DNA of 64,000 nt from Phoenix dactylifera (Eukaryota; Streptophyta; Magnoliopsida; Arecales; Arecaceae): positions 11,610,694 to 11,674,693 of the forward strand of contig NC_052405.1 of assembly GCF_009389715.1 (NCBI RefSeq), read 5' to 3'. This document shows positions 12,901 to 24,100 of the stretch, piece by piece. The position numbers and the translations under genes are program-made. The notes below the pieces were generated by a model. That model was given only the letters and a program-made list of their open reading frames with translations, was not told the DNA's origin and did no database searches. Numbering within the stretch: the first letter of the stretch is position 1; each line of letters begins with the position of its first letter.

Positions 12901-15900
12901 AATTCAGGCCTTTGCTCTAGTTAATCAACAAGGATATGAGCAATCTTAAGCTGTTCATGTCACCAAATGCTAAATCCAAGAACTAAACGGTAAAGAAACT
13001 GCACCAGATGCCCTTTTTAAAGTAAGAGATGCCTTTTGCACTTTTGATCCGTGCATGATCTGTTTTTGTATGCACAATGTCTATAAAAAATTAAAATTCA
13101 TGATCAGAAAAACATCCACATTGCTAAGTCTTGATATAGGATTAGGAGGTCACTAATCATGAGGCAAGCAGCAGTTAAGGGAATAGTTACCAAATACAAA
13201 AACAGATAACTTGCATGAACAAAAAGCAGATGTGAAAAGGATTAGAAAGATGCATTTTTTAAATAAAAATTACATGCTCGGAAAATGGCAACAATTAGCA
13301 TGAGCATGCATTAAATAAAGAGCCATGTTACAAAGAAAGACAAGCATCTTTGCACGTAAGCTGTAAAATGAGTCTTTTGCAACATGACGAACAAAGAAGA
13401 GGAAAGGACAAAACTAATCCACACAAAGAATATCTCACCATGAAAAACAAAGCTACAGCAGATCAATTGCCATTGCACAAAAAAGATGGGACTTGAAGGA
13501 CTTGGCAAGAAACTGAAAAAGTTCACATCAGTATATAAAATAGTAACTACTTCTAGCAATGTACAAGAAAACCTACCAACAATTAATCACTTTAATTATA
13601 TCTGACTTCATAACTGTGTATGAGTGTCTTTGGGGCTGTTGCAAATGTTTGTGCATATAAATACATTGTTTTAGAATCCAATATCAACATGAAACTCTTC
13701 AGCTCCAATATGCAAGTGGAACATTTAATGTTTCGGACACAATTTGACAATTTCAAAGTGGTTACCACAGATCATGATCATATCAAACAATCCAATGAAA
13801 TTCCCTCAAATCTTTATTATACTAAAATTGCTAGTTTGTAAACGAGCAGGCACCAAATGGCAAATATCAAATTGGTTGGCAATAATAAGCAGCAAACTTG
13901 AATAAACTTAAATACACATGATGACTAAATCAGAAACAGAAGTGCCAGATGTTTAGGCCATGGAGAGGAATTCCGCATACTTAAACCCACATGCTTAAGA
14001 GAGTTAAAGTTTCTAATGCTAACTCCATATGCAATTAGCATATGTATAGCATCAAAAAACAATAAACAAGGAGCTTTATTGGGATCTTATATGCGAACAG
14101 TTGAGAAATTTGCTCTGGTGATCAAAGTTTCAGGCCTTACAGACAGTGAAAGGACAAACATCACTAACATATGTGAAAAACATCACTAACCTATGAGAAA
14201 ATCATAATCTTCTTCTACAGAAAAATTAGAACATCCATTGCTATATTATTTATTTAGAAAAGGCTCGTCAAAAACAACAAGAATTAATGATGTAAAAGTT
14301 GCCCACAGATTCAAAGAGGAGAAATTATCTAAAAACTATGTCATGTGTTGCTAGCAGAATCTTCATCAAATGAAAGAGGCTCTGATCTTTCCACACTAGG
14401 CTATCAAATGAAACAAATTCCACTGGGCTATCAAATTATATATTTAACATATACAGCATAATGACATATATATATATATATGAAAGCAGAAATATACCTT
14501 CCTTAATTTGTATAAAATCTTCTCTTCCACAGTCATTCTTTCATACTCCTTTTTTTTCTTCCACCTGAAGAACTTCAACCACCTTACTACTGCTCTTTTT
14601 CCTTTCAACTTTTTTCTCTTTGCTTTGGCTTTACCATTATCATCAACAGAGACCACATCTCCTGCATTATGTTGAGGCTCCACCACATCCTGGCCCGTGT
14701 TGTCAACAGGCTGACTTGTATGAATACTACAACAACCAGTAAGACTGAATTGTTCCATACTGGCAAGAAGCCCATGGATAGGTCTTTTACTATGAACCTT
14801 GCATAAAACATCAGAACTACTGCAACATGAGGTTTACTACGATTCTCAAGATGATAAACTTTTCCCACTTGCTTAAAATAGAGCAAGACAATTAACAGAG
14901 TGCAAACAGAAATGTACAAAAACACAAATCTACAGAAGTGGTATAATAGAGTGATTGAATGTGCCATAACGATTAACATAGTGATCACTTAGCATTAACA
15001 TATTTACTCACTGTATGATTTAATAAAGAAAAAACTTCATATTTGTTGATGTATATATACTTCACTAGAAATCACAGCAGCATATATTTACACATAATAC
15101 TAGAGAAAAATACAGAGTATCTCTAAGCATAAATATTAATAAGCCTATCCCATCTATCAGTGGTTGCCATTACAGTTCCTATTTTGATATTCTTATCCAA
15201 GACATGTCCTCAGCACAAAGGAAGACTCTTCAATCACCATCTCAAAAATTCTAAGCCTTCTGTATCATCCACCTCCTTGACACTTTAGCCTGTTGTTGGA
15301 ACCCCTTCATCTCCATTGCCATCTGTGGTTAGGTTGCACATTCACCAAAGCATCTCAAAATTTCTTATCTAACTAGCTTTTGATGCTTGAGTGTGCTTTC
15401 TCAAATATACACATTATCAACTCAATCTTTTCTAGTTAAACCACAACATATTCTAGTCCATGCTGATTGTGTGCTGCCAAAGAAACTATAATGGTATCTC
15501 TATTTACCCAACTCATGCTAAGCATACTTGACAAACCCATCTTTCTCTCCATTTTTGGGGAATCCTTTGTCCCTCAGTTTTATATCAGTTTGGCTTTACA
15601 AAAGTTCGATCCTCTAGTTGTTTTCTCATTACATATGGTCAAAATCAACCTTTGCCATCTCTCTTTTAACTCTACCTTACTGAAGAAACCAAATCCCAAA
15701 GTCAATAACTCATAAACAAGTTTCTCAATAGCTTCATTTTTCTTCAATAGTTAACTGGTCCCAGCTCTGTCACTTGTCCATTGCAAAAAGAGAACTTTCA
15801 TTGGATAAAAGCAATGAATTTCTGAAATCTACCTTACAGGAAAACTCAATACCTAATGGGCATAAAATTAAAATCTTCAAAATTCGCTGTCATCAAGTTT

Positions 15901-17137
15901 CATTTATAGGAAATAAATCTCTCAATTGAGGCACGAAAGTAGTATTATTTTTTCTCTGAAAAGCCCTTTTATATACATAATTGCACTTTATCATGATTTT
16001 AATGCCTGCGAACTTATGTTCCAAGAAAGCATGGTTGAGCCAAAGAAGCTAAATTCTCTGCTATTTCAACAAGATAACTCATCCTGAACCACTTGAACAA
16101 TGACAGTCCTAATGTAGTTGCAAATATTTGTGAACTGTTGCTTCTTTTTTTTTTTTTTTTTTTTTTGGCGCGGGGCGGGGGGGGGGGGGGGGGGGGGTGA
16201 GCTTCCAGCCGAACCTGAAAAGGCCTGTGTTGGGCTTGGGCTGGGAAATTGCAGCCTGGTTGAATTGACCTAGGGGCCCAAGCCCAGCATGGCCTAAAGC
16301 CCACCTTGTTCACCATCTCTCCTCTCCTCTCTCTACACTGTCTTACATTTCAGGTTTGGGCCTAGCCCAAGGCCCCTAAGTCATTTTTTGGCCAGGCTCA
16401 AACAATGAGGCAGCCCAACCTTGTCCATTTCTAGTCCTACAACCTAGTAGTTAAAGAAAATTCCACCATCAAATTGAATAAAAACAAGTTAAAAGATGAA
16501 ACGCAACCAAGCCTTTTTCTTACAAAGATGAAAATGTTAAATTCATTTCGCAACACACTGAAACAAAAGTTTAGCATCCCTAGCTAAACAAAATATCAAA
16601 AGATGTCAAAACATTCAACACATCAAAAGGTTTTTTCTAAACATGTTTATTCAACCAAAACCAGAGAAAGTGCCCCCCAAGCACAGTATCCATCTTGAAA
16701 TTTTTGAAAAATATCGTCCAAAAAAAGAATTTTGAAATAATACCACAAGAAGACATGCTATATGATTCAAAACAACTTCAAATTTAAATCAAATGAAACA
16801 AAACATAACTTTTGTTTACCTTATGGATCCTAAAGAAGTCTTAGGCTTCAGTTGTCCATGCAATAAGGCAGGCCTTGCAAAGCCATGTATAAAATTCCTT
16901 CTGACCAATGAATGCTTACATGGTTCCAAGAGACCAGAGCTCTTGTAATAAGGAGCAATATAACTACTTGGAAAAAACAAACAAAAATAAATGAAATGGG
17001 TATAGCTAGAAAAATGAAGAAATGATAGGAAAAAGCAAGATTATTTACCTAAGTGGAGATGAGAGGTGAGAAGATAAATGGGGAAGGGTAAGTAACAAAC
17101 TCCTCAGTATCTGAAGTGAGTGAAAATGGCCCACCAT
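9912..17137 (-). CDS. Single-CRM-domain RNA-binding protein, diverged paralogue, gene B
   Basis: A second CRM-family protein, 502 residues, built from five coding exons: 17137-17049, 16966-16820, 14819-14498, 12700-12293 and 10454-9912. Exon lengths and phases agree throughout. The first ATG follows a spliced acceptor (TTGCAG), so the leader is probably split. Residues 1-75 form a good organelle presequence, poor in acid and rich in Ser, Leu and Arg; RRNFIHGFARPA suggests a mitochondrion, though a plastid is possible. Residues 145-186 are basic. The CRM domain spans about 214-308, with RRGIFQG, LARLSGG and MYRGKNY. The last exon starts ALDKSKYRDA, ends in Arg residues and has an acidic middle. 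Its CRM and C-terminal exon borders match those of gene A, so the two are tandem duplicates, old enough to differ strongly outside the domain. It lies 1.5 kb beyond gene A on the same strand. An At4g13070-like or CFM9-like role is plausible but unproven. Confidence 0.85.
16145..16198. repeat. Poly-T tract followed by poly-G tract
   Basis: About 22 T are followed by about 32 bases that are nearly all G. It lies in an intron of gene B. Such a pair often marks a repeat tail or an assembly weak spot. Confidence 0.7.
16200..16440. repeat. Dispersed repeat with GGGCTTGGGC words
   Basis: This intronic block of gene B has paired words such as GGGCTTGGGCTGGG and CCTAGCCCAAGGCCC, in opposite orientation at its two sides. 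It resembles small non-autonomous transposons found in many plants. No clear ends or target duplication were found. Confidence 0.3.
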
Positions 17138-17591
17138 TGTCTGCAACACAAACCACAATAAACAGATAGAACAATTTGCCATTAAGGAAGACAAATGAGA
17201 AGAAATCAAATTATCTATTTCAAAAACTAGAATTAAAGATTCCATTTAATATACTTATTCCAAAAACACCGCTATCGTTTTTCTACGTAAAATTAAACAA
17301 GAAATAATTTAAGAATGAAAATTTCCAATAATATGAGAGAAGCTTGACACAACCACATTTTCTGTAATGCATTACCTATTCTTTCAATACTTCAGCTTGT
17401 TCTTGGGAGAAGGTTGTACTTTTGTTAATAATAGTATGCTCTCATTTATTTTCAATTTTCTCAATTGTATATTAGTATTGCCTGCATTACTACCTAACCA
17501 GAACTACTCAAAGAGCGATACATAGAGTATCATGATTTCTCTGGCTTGCACCTGGGCAAGGCCAAAGTGTCCATATCTCAATCTACAGTGT

Positions 17592-17700
17592 TGAAAAACA
17601 CATAATATGAGCCCATTTTATGGTGAGCTACCCCACAACATATTCCCATGACTTGCCAGTTACTACATGCAGGAAGCTAAGCCCATCAGCTTGCTTTAGA
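17592..17700 (-). repeat. About 108-bp segment duplicated in inverted orientation at 21.69 kb
   Basis: Read on the minus strand, this segment matches plus-strand 21690-21796, from AAAGCAAGCT to GTGTTTTTC, with scattered mismatches. On this side it is the end of a 73-codon open frame (17849-17628) that I cannot assign. It lies upstream of the first coding exon of gene B, perhaps in its leader intron. Confidence 0.7.
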
Positions 17701-17838
17701 CTTAATTTTGGCTTCTTGCTAGAATCACAAGAGCTTAATTTCTCTGCATTTCTTGGTGCCAATTCCACCATTAAAGATTTCCACTCCAAACATTCATCCA
17801 TTCTCAGCTTTCTTAACATCAAGTCTCCATTGGAGCAT

Positions 17839-17874
17839 TCATCTACCAAATTGAGTTAAAAGTCTTGCGGCCAT
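17839..17874 (-). other. Short upstream ORF in the likely 5' leader of gene B
   Basis: The frame MAARLLTQFGR plus stop sits just after a pyrimidine-rich stretch that looks like a plant leader. Directly inside its end is a donor-like G|GTAGAT. Joining that donor to the acceptor at 17141 would put the uORF out of frame with the gene B start, so it would be a leader uORF and not the true start. Confidence 0.25.
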
Positions 17875-18105
17875 GGTGTTGAGTAAAGAGGAGAGGAAGA
17901 GCGAGGAGCCAAATTGAAGAACTATCCAATCCATATACGGTTGTCCACTAAAAGCTTTTATAGCCAAGAATGCAAAGAAAAAAAAAAGGAACATAAATGC
18001 AATCAAAACAAAAGGGATGAAAACGGTCAAATCCCATGAACCAACAAACTATATGAACATGTCGAGTTCTTAATCTTGTGATTTTTGTATCTTCAAAGCC
18101 TTGAT

Positions 18106-18265
18106 CTAACTCAAGGCTGCGAACCCTCCTCCCCTCATCATCTGGTTGAACTCCTTGAAGTTCACCATACCGTCTCGTCGGCATCCACCATGTTGATTAT
18201 CCTCCGGCAGTTCTTGACGATCCTCCCCTACTTGAGGCCGAGTGATGCAAGCACCGACCTCAACT
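18106..18265 (-). pseudogene. Calmodulin-like (CML) EF-hand gene fragment
   Basis: The minus strand shows LRSVLASLGLK, then CRRIINMVDAD, then DGMVNFKEFNQMMRGGG and a final FAALS before a stop. This is the C-terminal EF-hand part of a plant calmodulin-like Ca2+ sensor. It is only about 50 residues long and is not one open frame; it carries about two breaks. It begins about 20 bases from the primer-binding site of the adjoining LTR element, so it was probably carried by that element. Confidence 0.7.
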
Positions 18266-20398
18266 CTACCGCTCTAATGCCATTCTGTCACACCCCCAAC
18301 CCAAATTCATGAACCGGGGGTCGTGTCAATCGTCGCATACTCATAGAAAACCCTCCCCACAAATGCATCTCAATATAATATCATAAATATGCAGCAAAAC
18401 AAATTAAATAATAATATGCAAACTTTATTTCAAAAACTAGCTCAACATTTAAATGTCTCACCATTTAACAATATTCTAGGGTAGTACATCAATTTAAATG
18501 AACTCTATTCTAAGATGATCTTTGCCAAAGTTCTGCTAGTCGCTCTCCCATATTGAAAATCCCGATCAAGCTAGTTTTCTGAATCTGTACAAAAACAAAA
18601 AATTATATAATGAGCTAGACAACCCAGTAAGCAATAATCACTTTAACTAAACAAAATCAGCCAGTCAAATAGATAATAACAAAAAATAAGCATATATCTA
18701 GTAATAATATATGAATCAAATCTTTCTTAAAATATTAAATTTTGTTCATAGATTCAAATTCTTTCAAATATTTAATTCATCTTATTGATCCCGAGCTATG
18801 ACACATCATCCTATGGCAAGGTTCTAACACCGACTAATCTTCCTGTGGTAAGATGTGCATCATCTTGCAGCAAAGTCCTTCAGGACCTCTGGTCTGCTAG
18901 CGGTATTTCGCTAATCATCTTGGACACAACCTTCAGGACAAATCATATGCCAGCGTATTAGCCCCCATTGGCGTGTACAACATTGCCAAGTCGATATTCA
19001 AATAGTTGTAGGTTTCATATTTTAGAGTTCTAAAATCATGCGGTGTCAAAATCAATCAATCATATCCATAATAAGATGATATATCGTCATAATATTTTAA
19101 AATAATATTTTTTTATAATAATATATTATCCATCAAATTCGTGCATAATGAATAATACCACTCAAAAGTCATAAATATAATAATTCAATGATTGCTAATA
19201 AATTTAGAAAAAAGTGATACATTACTTATCTTACGAATTCAATCCAACCAACAGATCTAATTAATCTTGAAAATCTTTTTCAAAGCCTAATATCCAAAAA
19301 TTATATTTTTCATTAAAAAAATTTATAATTATTTTTAAAAAAATAAAAATCTTAAATTCCAACACCCTCATAAGGCTGACCAAGCGGGAGTGCCCGATAC
19401 CCCGTTGGTCCGATCAAAAAGTGAAATTCATCGAATCATGCACGGACTAAAGCACAAATAATTCAACAGAGATCGAGAAGAAGGGTTAATCAAATCTAAC
19501 AATGTCAGAGAAGAGCCAAGGTAGGAGCTAGTGTGCTACCCGCCAAACATGGATGAGAGCCCTTCACTAAGGTCAATCCACTGTGAAGAGTTCCTACTGA
19601 ATCCAACTCTCCTAAAGAGAGTAGAGAGAAAGTCCATGTAGAGAGAGAAACTTTGTAAAAAGAAATAAGAGAGAAAGTATGGGGAAGAGACGGAAAAGAG
19701 AAAGAAAGTTTCTCTCTAACCAAGGAAGAAGATTGGCTGCTGGTGGAAGATGGAAGGCCTAGAGAACGACGGGCAACCAACAGATGGTCGACAGCCAATG
19801 CTAGCAGGCGGCCGATGGTGAAAACCCAACCAAAAATAGAGATCTCTACCCCTTACATCATGTAACCGAGGCTGCAAAGCATCGTGAGGAACCAAGCGAA
19901 GGCCTTGGTGACAAGATCTAGCAGCATCACCGGCAAAAAAAAAAGGAATGAAATCGAGAAAATCCAAAGAAAAACAAAATAAAACAGAGCACCCATTCTT
20001 GACAGAAAATCCGGTGATCACCGACCGAAATCAGAGCTTCCAAGGGCCACGGAAGAAGGAGAAGGTCAATCTAAAGTTGTCGGTTTCTTGCCTAGCTTCA
20101 AGCAATGGTGGCCCACAGTGGCAGCAGCGCTGACACGATCGACGATCGAGAAGAATCGAAGAGGATTTCGGTGATTAAACTTTGATTGGGGATGGCTTTC
20201 CAGTGTGAGGGATGGGAAGAAGCTTATATGGAGCAAAAACTAGGGTTTCCTAGTCTCCGACAGAGTCCGAGGAGGATTCATCCTCCTCTGCCGTGCTTAA
20301 CTAGGGCTCTGCCTTGGTTTTGGTTCGGAAGGGCCTTTGGATGACATTCGAATGCTGGGCTAGGCCAATAGGCCGGCACAATGAGGCTTGGCGTCACA
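18106..20398 (-). mobile_element. LTR retroelement fossil: one LTR, primer-binding site and captured host fragment
   Basis: A block at about 18286-20398 has LTR-like ends on the minus strand (TGTGAC...TGTGACA). It is followed across three bases by TGGCATTAGAGC (18282-18271), which resembles the initiator-Met tRNA primer site at 10 of 12 positions. The internal part seen next is the calmodulin-like fragment. I see no gag, protease, polymerase or integrase text and no partner LTR in the window. The element is therefore a broken, non-autonomous remnant of uncertain superfamily. Its age cannot be judged from one LTR. It ends within about 1 kb of the first coding exon of gene B. Confidence 0.55.
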
Positions 20399-21689
20399 CC
20401 AAATCCAAATATCCAAACTCTAAAAAATGAAAAAGAATCATCAACAATTAATCATCTTTTTTGTGTCTTACAAGCATTTAAGATGATCATGCACCCAAAT
20501 TGATACACCCACTTATGTTTTTGGGATTTGCATCGCTTTTTTTTATTCACAAACAATGTCATTTAAAGCCATTACTTAAAACACATGCCTTGAAATGGTT
20601 CAAGGACATAACTTAACAAGTTAGGAGAGCCCTCGGTTTTTAATGCATCAGCTCATAAAGTTGTAGCAACTATCAAGATTAAAATAACACATTTATGTAT
20701 AGAAAGATGAGCTAATGAAGCAAGGCATAGATCAAGCATCTCTCTCTCTTTCTCCCTCGCAATTACAAGAGCTCATATTAACCACTCCAGAAGCACGAAC
20801 AACACTTGAAATTCAAGCACCATTTGCTTACCGCTTTGCTCTCTTCCTAGATGGTAAGGAGCAATACCATCCAAGCAAGCACTCAGTGGTATAGATCACT
20901 GATTTAGTTGTTTGATATGGCATACAATTTAAGCCATGCATGGCTCTTAGTGATATAGATTATAAACTTAGTTGTCCGATATGGCATATAATTTGAGCCA
21001 TTCATAGCTATGGTAGGAAGGTTTAAGCTTAGATTCATGAAGGGTCAGCAAAACCATCTCAAATCAGGCAGTTATGGCCGTTCCAAGCCGAACTGGTGGC
21101 TCACTGGTACAGTTCCAGCAACGGAAACAAAACCCATTGCCGAGGCCGAAGAAGGAAAGATAGAGCGAGCAAGGGAGGGAGAGGGAGAGGGACCCCTATT
21201 TCGTTCAAAATAGGGGAACTTGTCGTGGCCTTGCCGCCCGCCGGCCTCCGTCGTACCTCCGCCACCCTCTACTGGCCTCCTTCCCTCTCCCCATTTTCTC
21301 TCTCTCTTTCCTCTCTCCCATGGTACTATGTCTGATACAATCGGTACCGACTCGTGCCCCAAAAAATCGGTACGGTGCCCACTACGGGTTCCGCCGATCT
21401 TGGAATCATGTCAAATGCGCTGATTGGGTCACAATTCAAGTAAGTAGGGCCACTCCTTAACTTGTTTAAATTGTTTCAACTATTTAACTTGTTTAAATGC
21501 TAGGGTTGACAATGCTTAACTATTTAACTTGTTTAAATTGTTTCAACTCATTACAGAACGGGTTAGATTATCTACTTAATAAAATGGTTAGTTCGCGTCT
21601 AGATTTTTGACCCATCTAGTAAATATGCTAGGTTTGGATTAACAAATGTTTGATATATCATAAATTCGACTCAACCTGATTGCCACTCC
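20399..21689. other. Intergenic DNA with degenerate dispersed repeats
   Basis: At 21060-21400 there is a GC-richer block with GGTAC-type words and CT-rich runs, akin in style to 61.4-62.4 kb. At 21430-21680 AACTTGTTTAAA words recur. At about 20850-21005 two copies of a sentence ending in 'gatatggcatataatttgagcc'-like text occur. I see no gene. Confidence 0.4.
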
Positions 21690-21796
21690 TAAAGCAAGCT
21701 AGTCGGCTTAGCCTCCTGCATGTAGTAATTGGCAAGACATGGTTATATATTGTGGGGTAGCTCACCATTATATGGGCTCATATTATGTGTTTTTCA
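21690..21796 (+). repeat. Inverted copy of the 17.6 kb segment
   Basis: It matches the minus strand of 17592-17700, and similarity stops sharply at both sides. The open frame seen at 17.6 kb is not kept. It is the first block of the mosaic that continues to 23.2 kb. Confidence 0.7.
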
Positions 21797-21814
21797 CTTT
21801 ATTGAGGTGAAAAT

Positions 21815-22098
21815 CACTTTATTTTTATTTTTTTCCAAAAAAGCCCTTTAGCATTAAAGAAGAATTAAAGATGCATTTAAGACCTAATTTTTATTAAGGG
21901 CATAATAGGAATTATACATAACTTTCCCAGGAAAGTGGATGGCCAACCAAACATAAGCGCACTTTGGAAATTTGTCACTTTCCGATGGTCAACCAAACAT
22001 GCCAAAAGTACTTTCCTAGGCATTCTCTTCTTAGGAATTTGTTTTCCAAGAATCATATTTCTAGAAGAAAAAATGCTTTCCGCGAACCAAACGAGCCC
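21815..22098 (+). mobile_element. Truncated copy of the Tourist-like MITE
   Basis: It is closely similar to the right part of the element at 57732-58212 and ends with the same inverted terminus, CCAAACGAGCCC. The left inverted end and about 200 bases are missing. It is non-coding. Confidence 0.8.
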
Positions 22099-22129
22099 CT
22101 AGAGGTTTTAAGAAGACATCTGCACCCAC

Positions 22130-22757
22130 AAGTCTTCGGCCTTCCCCTCCCTCTCTCGAACTCTGCATCCAAATGTGGAACCCGCTTCCGAACTCAAAAA
22201 GATCCCATCCTAACCCAACCTAACCTTTCTCATTTCCTCCATTCCTTCTCCTCCAATTCCAATATCCCCTCCTCCACTCCTCTTTGGAGTCAAACCCTAA
22301 CCCTACCTCACCACCCTAACCCTACCTCACCATTTCCCATCTTCCCTTCCATCTTATTCTCAATCTCTCTCCCTCTCTCTGTACCCTAGGTTTGGCCTTC
22401 TTTACCCTCCTTCAAAAGCTTTGATTTTTTTCTTAGCCTTATGGCCGTTCTTGGGGTTCGAGGTGTTTAAGCTACGAGAAACCACATCCTATCGGATGGG
22501 AAGCTGAGGTTCGAGACCCGCAAAATAGAGCTTCCAAAGAAGGAAAGGTATCAAACAAAGAAACAGCTCAAGCTCGAGAGGAAAAAGAAAATGGAGACAC
22601 GAAAGCTGAGGGAGGCCAACAAGAAGGACCCTCGCAGGATGAGGCCCCAAGGAAAAAAGAGTAAGGGCAAGTTCCGCACAGCCGAGGCGGATATTAAATA
22701 TAAGATTGAGAAGGTGAGAAGTTAAAGTAAGCATTTTAATTTGTTTTTCTATTAGAT
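22130..22757 (+). pseudogene. Broken duplicate of the 5' end of CRM gene A
   Basis: About 630 bases match gene A from its leader (about 8525) through coding exon 1 into the first 40 bases of intron 1 (about 7935), in the opposite orientation. The frame SDGKLRFETRKIELPKKERY is clear, as is REANKKDPRRMRPQGKK. Because the donor and intron start are kept (GTGAGAAGTTAAAG versus GTGGGAAGCCTAAAG), this is a DNA-level copy and not a retrocopy. A short deletion shifts the frame before SDGK, and the CRM exons are absent, so no working protein is expected. The leader keeps tandem telo-box words. Confidence 0.85.
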
Positions 22758-22774
22758 GATTATGGAATAGAGAA

Positions 22775-23185
22775 TGAATGCCTAGTTTGGTTCCTTCAAT
22801 TCCTAATTTGGTTTCTAATGAGGAAAATGAATGGCTAATATCTACGGTCACATCAGATGAAATGGAAAATGCAGTAAAACAAATGGCCTCAAATAAAGCT
22901 CCTAAGCCATATGGTTTCGACCACTTTTTTTTCAAAAATTTCTGGCCCATCATCAAGAATGACATTATAGATGCTACTGAGGATTTCTTTAGGACGGGTT
23001 CTATGCCTAGTGATTGAAAAAGTACATACATAAAAGTCTGATTCCTGAGCAACTTGATCCTTTACTTTCAAAAATTATAGACTTATCAGTATGCTTTCAA
23101 ATACCTATAAAAAGTTATGACAAAAACACTGGAGAGTCTTAAAACTCTGACATCTAAACTAATCTCTGGAAATCAAGGTCCTTTT
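22775..23185 (+). mobile_element. LINE reverse-transcriptase fragment
   Basis: The frame starting MPSLVPSIPNLVSNEENEWL continues with NKAPKPYGFDHFFFKNFWPI and DFFRTGSMPSD. A stop replaces the next Trp, followed by remnants of the NYRLISM block and ISGNQGPFI. This is the start of the reverse-transcriptase domain of a plant L1-type LINE. It lacks the endonuclease, the catalytic YADD part and the 3' end. It abuts the gene A duplicate directly, suggesting the LINE landed in that intron or a shared rearrangement joined them. Confidence 0.8.
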
Positions 23186-23435
23186 ATAAATATGGCCAGA
23201 TCTGATTTGTATTCTGGCCCATTTCCACCTAAAGAAAAGGTCGTGATAGATCTTGTTCCCCTGTTTTCACTGTCAATGGGAAATTTTGTGAGATTTAATT
23301 ATCAACAGTGTCATGATAATATATTGAATGAGTTTATATGAATTATTTTAACTTTTTGGAGGCACTTTTCTTTGCAATTGATTTCTCAGTTTAGCAAAGC
23401 ACGCATTCTGAGACATAATGTCACCTCAAGAAGAC

Positions 23436-23510
23436 AACCAAGCCTTCATAAGAGGCACATCAACCGAGCCTTCATAAGAGGCACATCAACCGAGCCTTCA
23501 TAGAATCCAA
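23436..23510. repeat. 26-bp tandem repeat, about three copies
   Basis: The unit contains AGCCTTCATAAGAGGCACAT. Copies start about 26 bases apart at 23441, 23467 and 23493, and the last is partial. Confidence 0.85.
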
Positions 23511-24100
23511 ACATCATATCAGAAAAAAATTTTAAAATGATCAAAATAACATTACATGATATAAGGACTATCAAAGGACGTAAAAAAGGAGAAATTTTTA
23601 TAATTTACTCGAAAAAACTAGTTGTTACATACACATATTGTCAATGCTCTTAAAACTAAATAAATTGCCAAGAGGCTAGCTTGCTTCTTTTCCTTATATC
23701 TTTGTCATAATGTTCCCAAAACCCTAATACTAAAAATTCAGGCATAAAAGGGTCATAACTAATATCATCAATATTACCAATAATAATATAAATTAATTTG
23801 ATTGTATTAGGCAAAACATGGATTATCCCTTTAAATTACATTACAAAATCAATTGAAAAAGATACTGTTCCTACAATATTTTAACATACAAAGTAATTTA
23901 ATTTCGTAGATCGCCAAGGAGAAATTATAGTGTAAATATAAACAATAAAAACAATCAAAACCGGCTATCAAAGTAAACAAAAAATTGGAAATTGCTTCTC
24001 CCATAAAATTAGAATATGAAATAAAAATTATTTTTAAAATGTAATCCGACCAACCTCCGCAAGATCACTGCCATCTGCTCCCTTGCGGAAGCGGAAGCCC
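23511..24100. other. Intergenic DNA, nothing recognised
   Basis: AT-rich sequence with no open frame of note and no repeat structure that I can define. Confidence 0.45.
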
